Origin: Treponema bryantii
GTDB taxonomy: Bacteria > Spirochaetota > Spirochaetia > Treponematales > Treponemataceae
Reading direction: 5' to 3'
Length of the DNA: 46,781 bases
NCBI RefSeq assembly: GCF_900113965.1
Contig: NZ_FORI01000014.1
Coordinates: 1 to 46,781, forward strand
Shown: positions 42,972 through 46,781 of the stretch, piece after piece
Layout: each line of letters starts with the position of its first letter
Position numbering within the stretch: the first letter of the stretch is position 1
Notes under the pieces: model-generated
The model's database searches: none
Told to the model about the DNA's origin: nothing
What the model saw: only the letters and a program-made list of their open reading frames with translations
Program-made: the position numbers and the translations under genes

Positions 42972-43826
42972 ATGGAAAATAAAAAAGAAATGAGAAAATA
43001 TTTTCCTGTATTTGTTTTACCAACGCTGCTTGCATTTACAGTGTTTTTTATCGTTCCCTTTGTGATGGGATTCGGTCTTTCGTTTACTAAGTTTAAAGTA
43101 ATCACAAATGTTACCTTTGTAGGTTTTAAGAATTACATCAAAGCGTTTACTCTGGACGACAGTTTCTTTCATGCACTTGGTTTTACCTCTCTGTTCACAA
43201 TTGTTTCTATGATTACAGTAAACGTGTTTGCTTTTCTGCTTGCGCTTTTACTTACAAAGGGAATTAAAGGAACAAACTTTTTCCGTTCCGTTTTCTTTAT
43301 GCCGAACTTAATTGGTGGTATTGTACTTGGTTATATCTGGAATCTTCTTATTAATGGTGTGCTTCTGCATTTCTTTGGAGAAGATATTTCGTTTAATGCA
43401 AAGTACGGTTTCTGGGGGCTTGTAATTCTTACAAACTGGCAGCTTATCGGTTATATGATGGTTATCTACATTGCCGGTCTTCAGAACATTCCAACTGATA
43501 TTCTTGAAGCAGCTTCAATTGACGGCTCATCAGCACTCAGAACACTTTTCAAAATCAAAATACCTATGGTAATGCCTTCTATTACTATCTGTATGTTCTT
43601 AACTTTGACAAACTCATTCAAGATGTTCGACCAGAACCTTGCGCTCACAAACGGTGCTCCAGGTTCAGATACCGAAATGCTTGCTTTGAACATATACAAA
43701 ACTTTCTACGGACGCTCTGGTTTTCAGGGGGTAGGTCAGGCAAAGGCTGTAATCTTCTTTATTCTTGTAGCTCTGATTGCCTTTGTTCAGCTTAAACTCA
43801 CAAACAGAAAGGAGATTGAACAATAA
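42972..43826 (+). CDS. Sugar ABC transporter permease (MalF-type)
   Basis: A 284-residue inner-membrane protein with about six TM segments, starting with cytoplasmic MENKKEMRKYF then VLPTLLAFTVFFIVPFVMGFGLSF. The EAA loop that docks the ATPase is at about 179-200 (EAASIDGSSALRTLFKIKIP). Start ATG 42972 is preceded by GAGGAGG. It overlaps the next permease gene by one base (TAATG). No ATPase gene is present in this operon, so a shared MsmK/MalK-type ATPase elsewhere is expected. Confidence 0.92.
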   Translation: MENKKEMRKYFPVFVLPTLLAFTVFFIVPFVMGFGLSFTKFKVITNVTFVGFKNYIKAFTLDDSFFHALGFTSLFTIVSMITVNVFAFLLALLLTKGIKGTNFFRSVFFMPNLIGGIVLGYIWNLLINGVLLHFFGEDISFNAKYGFWGLVILTNWQLIGYMMVIYIAGLQNIPTDILEAASIDGSSALRTLFKIKIPMVMPSITICMFLTLTNSFKMFDQNLALTNGAPGSDTEMLALNIYKTFYGRSGFQGVGQAKAVIFFILVALIAFVQLKLTNRKEIEQ

Positions 43827-44668
43827 TGGTTGATAATAATAAATCTGTGAAAAATGTAATCCGTTTTTCAATTCTGGTTATTCTTACCGCAGTTTTCATT
43901 TTCCCGATTCTGCTTGTTTTGATGAACTCGTTTAAGTCTCGCCTTTATGTTTCGACAATTCCGTTTGCATTCCCTCGTGGAGATATGTATGTAGGATTTG
44001 AAAACTATATTAATGGCGTTACTTCTTCTGGTTTTGTTGTAGCCTTCCTTCGTTCTGTTTGGATTACAGTGGCAGGAGTTCTTTTGATTGTTGTGGCAAC
44101 TTCAATGTGTGCCTGGTATATTGCCCGCGTAAAATCTAAGTTCTGCAGAATTCTCTATTATATGTTTACCTTCAGTATGATTGTACCGTTCCAGATGGTA
44201 ATGTACACAATGACTTTTGTTGTAAACCGCATGAACTTTGATAATGTATTTGGAATCCTTTTTGTATACCTTGGTTTTGGTGCTGGCCTTACAGTATTTA
44301 TGTTTACCGGCTTTGTAAAATCAATTCCACTGGAAGTTGAAGAAGCGGCAACTATTGATGGATGTACTCCTCTTCAGACTTATTTCCAGATTGTATTCCC
44401 GATGCTCAAACCTACTGCAATTACAGTAGCAATTCTTCAGGCGATGTGGATCTGGAACGACTATCTTCTTCCATATCTTGTACTCGGTTCAGATCATAAA
44501 ACAGTGCCTGTTGCAATTCAGCTTGCAATGCAGGGAGCCTATGGTTCAACTGATTACGGTGGATTTATGGCAATGCTCGTACTTACTATTATTCCTATTA
44601 TTATCTTCTATATTTCTTCTCAAAAGTATATTATTAGAGGAGTTATAGCAGGAGCTGTAAAAGGTTAA
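43826..44668 (+). CDS. Sugar ABC transporter permease (MalG-type)
   Basis: A 280-residue membrane protein with six TM segments. N-terminal SILVILTAVFIFPILLVLMNSFKS, EAA loop at about 172-195 (EEAATIDGCTPLQTYFQIVFP), then WIWNDYLLPYLVL and C-terminal YIIRGVIAGAVKG, all typical of MalG-like subunits. It pairs with the product of 42972-43826. Translation is coupled to the preceding gene by the TAATG overlap, with AAGGAG 12 bp upstream. Confidence 0.92.
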   Translation: MVDNNKSVKNVIRFSILVILTAVFIFPILLVLMNSFKSRLYVSTIPFAFPRGDMYVGFENYINGVTSSGFVVAFLRSVWITVAGVLLIVVATSMCAWYIARVKSKFCRILYYMFTFSMIVPFQMVMYTMTFVVNRMNFDNVFGILFVYLGFGAGLTVFMFTGFVKSIPLEVEEAATIDGCTPLQTYFQIVFPMLKPTAITVAILQAMWIWNDYLLPYLVLGSDHKTVPVAIQLAMQGAYGSTDYGGFMAMLVLTIIPIIIFYISSQKYIIRGVIAGAVKG

Positions 44669-44671
44669 AAA

Positions 44672-45679
44672 ATGACCATCAAGGATATTGCTAAAGAGTG
44701 TGGCTGCGGAGTTGGTACAGTTTCCCGGGTCTTGAATAATCATCCGGACGTAAGTGGAGAAACTCGTGCTAAGGTAATGTCGGTTGTCGACAAGTACGGG
44801 TTTGTCCTGAACAAAAATGCCAGTCTCTTAAAAAGTCAGGACAGCAGAACTATAGAGATTCTCGTAAAAGGTACATCGAGCCCTCTTCTTAATGAGATGC
44901 TGAGTGTTGTGCTCAACAGAATGGAAGGCCTTTCTTACAATGCGAGCGTAGTTGTCCTTGATGAATATGATAATGAGGCACTGGTTGCCAATCGCGTTTA
45001 TTACGAGCACAAGCCTCAGGCAATGATCTTCCTTGGTGGTAATCCAGACAGATATGGAAATGATTTTGAAAAGGTTAGGATTCCATGTGTTCTGGTTTCC
45101 AATGAACCTAATTCAGTTACTAATGAATATCTTTCAAGTGTGAGTACAGATGATATTGCGGCTTCTGAGTATGCAGCAGAATATCTGATTAAAAAAGGTC
45201 ACACGAAGATTGGTGTAATTGGTGGTGATTTTGAAAGTTCAGAAATCACAAAGAAACGTTACAAAGGTTTTCTTAATGCAATGGAAAAGCATGGCCTTGA
45301 TTTTGATCAGGAAAAAGCCTATGCGGTTTCAAAATATTCTTTCGAAGGCGGCGCTTCTGCCGTTCGCAATCTGATTAAACGCTCTCCAGACTTAACAGCA
45401 ATTTTTACCATGGCAGATTCAATGGCAATTGGAGCCTGCCGTGCACTAAATGACATGGGGATTTCTGTCCCTGATGATATTTCCATCACAGGCTTTGACG
45501 GACTTCCTTATGCAGATTTTTATTCGCCACGTATTTCTACTATTAGACAGCAGACAGAGCGGCTCGCGGGGGATGGCCTTGCGGTGCTGTTGAATATGCT
45601 GGAACGAAAAGAGCCGGCACGGCAGGTGCGGATTCCGTTTGAGTTCGTCGAAGGTGAAAGTGTGAGAAGTCTGAATTAA
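44672..45679 (+). CDS. LacI-family regulator of the sugar ABC operon
   Basis: A 335-residue regulator. HTH at residues 2-24 (TIKDIAKECGCGVGTVSRVLNN), hinge about 45-58 (but with LNKNASLLKSQ rather than the usual NAAARSLR, so DNA bending may differ), then the effector-binding domain (VSTDDIAASEYAAEYLIKKGHTKIGVIGG, SITGFDGLPYADFY, STIRQQTERLAGDG). It begins 3 bp after the permease stop and is the last gene of the operon. The palindromic sites at 41429-41454 are its likely targets, giving autoregulation of the whole operon. The inducing sugar is unknown. Confidence 0.92.
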   Translation: MTIKDIAKECGCGVGTVSRVLNNHPDVSGETRAKVMSVVDKYGFVLNKNASLLKSQDSRTIEILVKGTSSPLLNEMLSVVLNRMEGLSYNASVVVLDEYDNEALVANRVYYEHKPQAMIFLGGNPDRYGNDFEKVRIPCVLVSNEPNSVTNEYLSSVSTDDIAASEYAAEYLIKKGHTKIGVIGGDFESSEITKKRYKGFLNAMEKHGLDFDQEKAYAVSKYSFEGGASAVRNLIKRSPDLTAIFTMADSMAIGACRALNDMGISVPDDISITGFDGLPYADFYSPRISTIRQQTERLAGDGLAVLLNMLERKEPARQVRIPFEFVEGESVRSLN

Positions 45680-45706
45680 CTTCCTAAATAATTAACAGAG
45701 ATCTTA

Positions 45707-45880
45707 CACAAAAAAAGTGCTCCCGTGGGAAATGACATAGGGGTGCTCGCGAGCCAGTTTTTTTGTGTTAACAATCCTGCGGTTTTTGCAGGCAAAAATC
45801 CTCGGATTGTTTTCTATGGCTAAGCGCCAAAACTTCTCGAGGCACCCCTATGCCATTTCCCACTCCGCACTTTTTTTGTG
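45707..45880 (+). ncRNA. Structured element B (174 nt), putative RNA
   Basis: Outer stem 45707-45720 with 45867-45880 (14 bp, perfect). TCCC/TCC loop, then a 22-column stem 45725-45746 with 45842-45863 with one A-C mismatch. Inner parts (CAGTTTT/AAAACT, AACAATCC/GGATTGTT, TTTTTG/CAAAAA, GGC-TAAGC-GCC) match element A. Compared with A, columns 9, 10, 14 and 19 and the terminal hairpin are changed on both strands with pairing kept. It starts 28 bp after the lacI stop and could also terminate that transcript. A short frame inside it is not a gene. Confidence 0.7.
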
Positions 45881-45882
45881 CA

Positions 45883-45976
45883 ACTCTGTGATTTTGCCTG
45901 CGTCCCACAATTTCAGTCCCGCCTTACCACACCTTCCGCTTAAAAGAAAATGAATATACCCCTTAATTCACAGAGT
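45883..45976 (+). repeat. Fragment related to element C
   Basis: ACTCTGTGA (45883-45891) and TCACAGAGT (45968-45976) pair. Inside, 45891-45914 (24 nt) is the exact reverse complement of 46107-46130 in element C, and the following TCCC.CCTT.CCAC continues the likeness. It seems to be a degraded or half copy in the opposite orientation. Confidence 0.55.
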
Positions 45977-46050
45977 GTCAAAAATCAACAGTGAGCTTTT
46001 TTGTGTTTTTTTATACTAAACTTACATCTATTAAAGAACTCCGACCCGGG
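45977..46050. other. Gap between element B fragment and element C
   Basis: A/T-rich, with a G+C-rich end (CCGACCCGGG, 46041-46050) next to the outer arm of element C. No gene seen. Confidence 0.4.
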
Positions 46051-46320
46051 CACCCGGAAGCGGGCGGAGTGGGAAAATTAACTGTGGAGCGTGGGAAGGG
46101 AGGGAAGAAATTGTGGGACGCAGGCAAAATGAAAAAGTGTGTAAGGCCGCTGGCGGCCGTTGTTCAATAGCAAAGCGTTAAGAAAAATGCGACAGCATTT
46201 TTTAGCTTTACTTCTTCTATTGCTTTTTCAGTTTTGCCGTCGCTGGGACCCGCAATTTGTTCCCTCCCTTACCACAGTTATACTGTCCGTTATATTCCCA
46301 CGGGAGCCCGCTTGCGGGTG
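46051..46320 (-). ncRNA. Structured element C (270 nt), inverted relative to A and B
   Basis: On the minus strand it begins CACCCGCAAGCGGGC and reads on into TCCCGTGGGAA, ending TTCCCACTCCGCCCG: the same terminal motifs as element A. Outer stem 46051-46065 with 46306-46320 (14 of 15 pairs). Long inner helix with many paired blocks: AACTGTGG/CCACAGTT, AAGGGAGGGAA/TTCCCTCCCTT, AAATTG/CAATTT, GGCAAAA/TTTTGCC, CAATAG/CTATTG, tip AAAAATGC-GACA-GCATTTTT. The A/B core hairpins are absent. It lies upstream of the rRNA promoter, pointing away from it. Confidence 0.62.
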
Positions 46321-46342
46321 ATATGAGCCGGAAAAGTCTTTG

Positions 46343-46381
46343 AAAAAAATGTAAAAAAAGTAAAAAAAAATACAAAAAAAA
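46343..46381 (+). promoter_or_regulatory. Phased A-tracts (UP element/curved DNA)
   Basis: Runs of 7, 7, 9 and 8 As centred at about 46346, 46356, 46366 and 46377, i.e. roughly one helical turn apart, ending 12 bp before the -35 of the rRNA promoter. Confidence 0.65.
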
Positions 46382-46393
46382 CAGGGTGCGCTA

Positions 46394-46422
46394 TTGACAC
46401 TTTTTGGTGAAAGGGATATATT
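46394..46422 (+). promoter_or_regulatory. rRNA operon promoter
   Basis: TTGACA (46394-46399), 17-bp spacer, TATATT (46417-46422). The start point would be near 46429, giving a leader of about 225 nt before 16S. Confidence 0.8.
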
Positions 46423-46432
46423 CATTTTCACC

Positions 46433-46653
46433 GTCGCAACACAGAGTTGCGGCAACGAACTAACAAAAAGTTCTTTGACAGATCAGGGAAGGAAATAACT
46501 GACTAAATAATTTTTTATGTTTTTTATATCAACGAACAAAAACATACCCGCAAGTTTCGGTTCTCGAAACTTGATTGTAAATCAATTCAGCAAATAGATA
46601 AAAGCTGGAGAGAACAATTTATGAAGATCATTACCCTTCGGGCTATTGAAATA
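46433..46653 (+). other. rRNA leader with boxA and processing hairpins
   Basis: Hairpin CGCAAC/GTTGCG (about 46435-46452); boxA-like GTTCTTTGACA (46470-46480), the target of NusB/NusE; hairpin CAAGTTTCG/CGAAACTTG (about 46552-46575); and a stem-prone segment 46625-46655 just before 16S. A TTGACA inside boxA lacks a -10 at the right distance, so it is not called a second promoter. Confidence 0.6.
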
Positions 46654-46781
46654 ATCATGGAGAGTTTGATCCTGGCTCAGAACGAACGCTGGCGGCGCGT
46701 CTTAAGCATGCAAGTCGAGCGGTAAGATTGGTGCTTGCACTAATCCTAGAGCGGCGGACTGGTGAGTAACGCGTGGGTGAC
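46654..46781 (+). rRNA. rrs: 16S rRNA, 5' part, cut by window edge
   Basis: AGAGTTTGATCCTGGCTCAG (46661-46680) is the universal 16S start, followed by AACGAACGCTGGCGGCG and the spirochaete-like CGTCTTAAGCATGCAAG. The window ends at GTGAGTAACGCGTGGGTGA. The exact 5' end is set by analogy to E. coli, seven bases before AGAGTTTG. Confidence 0.97.

Noticed and set aside
46228..46455. 75-codon open frame on the minus strand over element C and the rRNA promoter
   Set aside because: It covers a structured repeat, the A-tracts and a strong promoter; poly-Phe/Tyr composition results from T-rich DNA. No SD.
46475..46509. Second rRNA promoter (TTGACA ... TAAATA)
   Set aside because: The spacing would be 23 bp. 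The TTGACA belongs to the boxA-like GTTCTTTGACA motif.

Overview
The window looks like part of a chromosome from a host-associated (gut or rumen) Treponema. Reasons: conserved block alaS - 39-kDa basic-membrane-protein-like gene - nusB - TPR lipoprotein - lone groES, which as I recall follows the T. pallidum order; a short AlaRS without its C-terminal domain; many lipoproteins; several methyl-accepting chemotaxis proteins; MurA with Asp instead of the active-site Cys; a cellobiose phosphorylase. This is read from protein similarity in memory; no search was run.

Layout. 1-518: end of an IS150-like IS3 element. 572-4031: small lipoprotein plus a large clostripain-family lipoprotein. 4247-10252: cellobiose phosphorylase, a LacI regulator and a divergent chemoreceptor, linked by LacI-type operators. 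10347-11825: ilvC. 11977-14232: three short lipoprotein genes, the first with a G9 tract inside its promoter spacer. 14437-15630: an array of inverted-repeat modules followed by a PD-(D/E)xK-like nuclease gene. 15753-22947: secreted protein, alaS, PpiC/SurA-like protein, nusB, TPR lipoprotein and groES. 23075-26685: TAXI-type TRAP transporter. 26832-28553: leuA. 28637-32978: two paralogous chemoreceptors. 33040-34693: murD and tRNA-Leu. 34763-38478: small-multidrug-export protein, AEC transporter and a B12-type radical SAM protein. 38558-41070: pepT-murA. 41499-45679: sugar ABC transporter (no ATPase) with its LacI regulator. 46394-46781: rRNA promoter, leader and the start of 16S rRNA.

How genes work together. 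The cellobiose phosphorylase and the lacI gene carry related operator motifs, so phosphorolytic cellobiose use is probably induced by its sugar. The ABC operon has tandem LacI palindromes and encodes its own LacI protein. Peptidoglycan genes (murD, murA) and amino-acid genes (ilvC, leuA) are scattered singletons.

The most unusual content is non-coding. (1) Two 174-nt elements (41147-41320, 45707-45880) have a long stem in which at least five base pairs change on both sides and an outer stem that is different but still paired; a third, inverted 270-nt element (46051-46320) shares their terminal motifs. They look like a structured RNA or mobile DNA family. (2) Short palindromic repeats of at least three families are scattered through the window, sit in a terminator loop and against stop codons, and have been absorbed in frame into murD and twice into the radical SAM gene. 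(3) Four 38-bp inverted-repeat modules precede the nuclease gene. (4) A poly-G tract fills the promoter spacer of a lipoprotein gene. (5) Several genes have a -10 box 6-9 nt before ATG, suggesting leaderless mRNAs.
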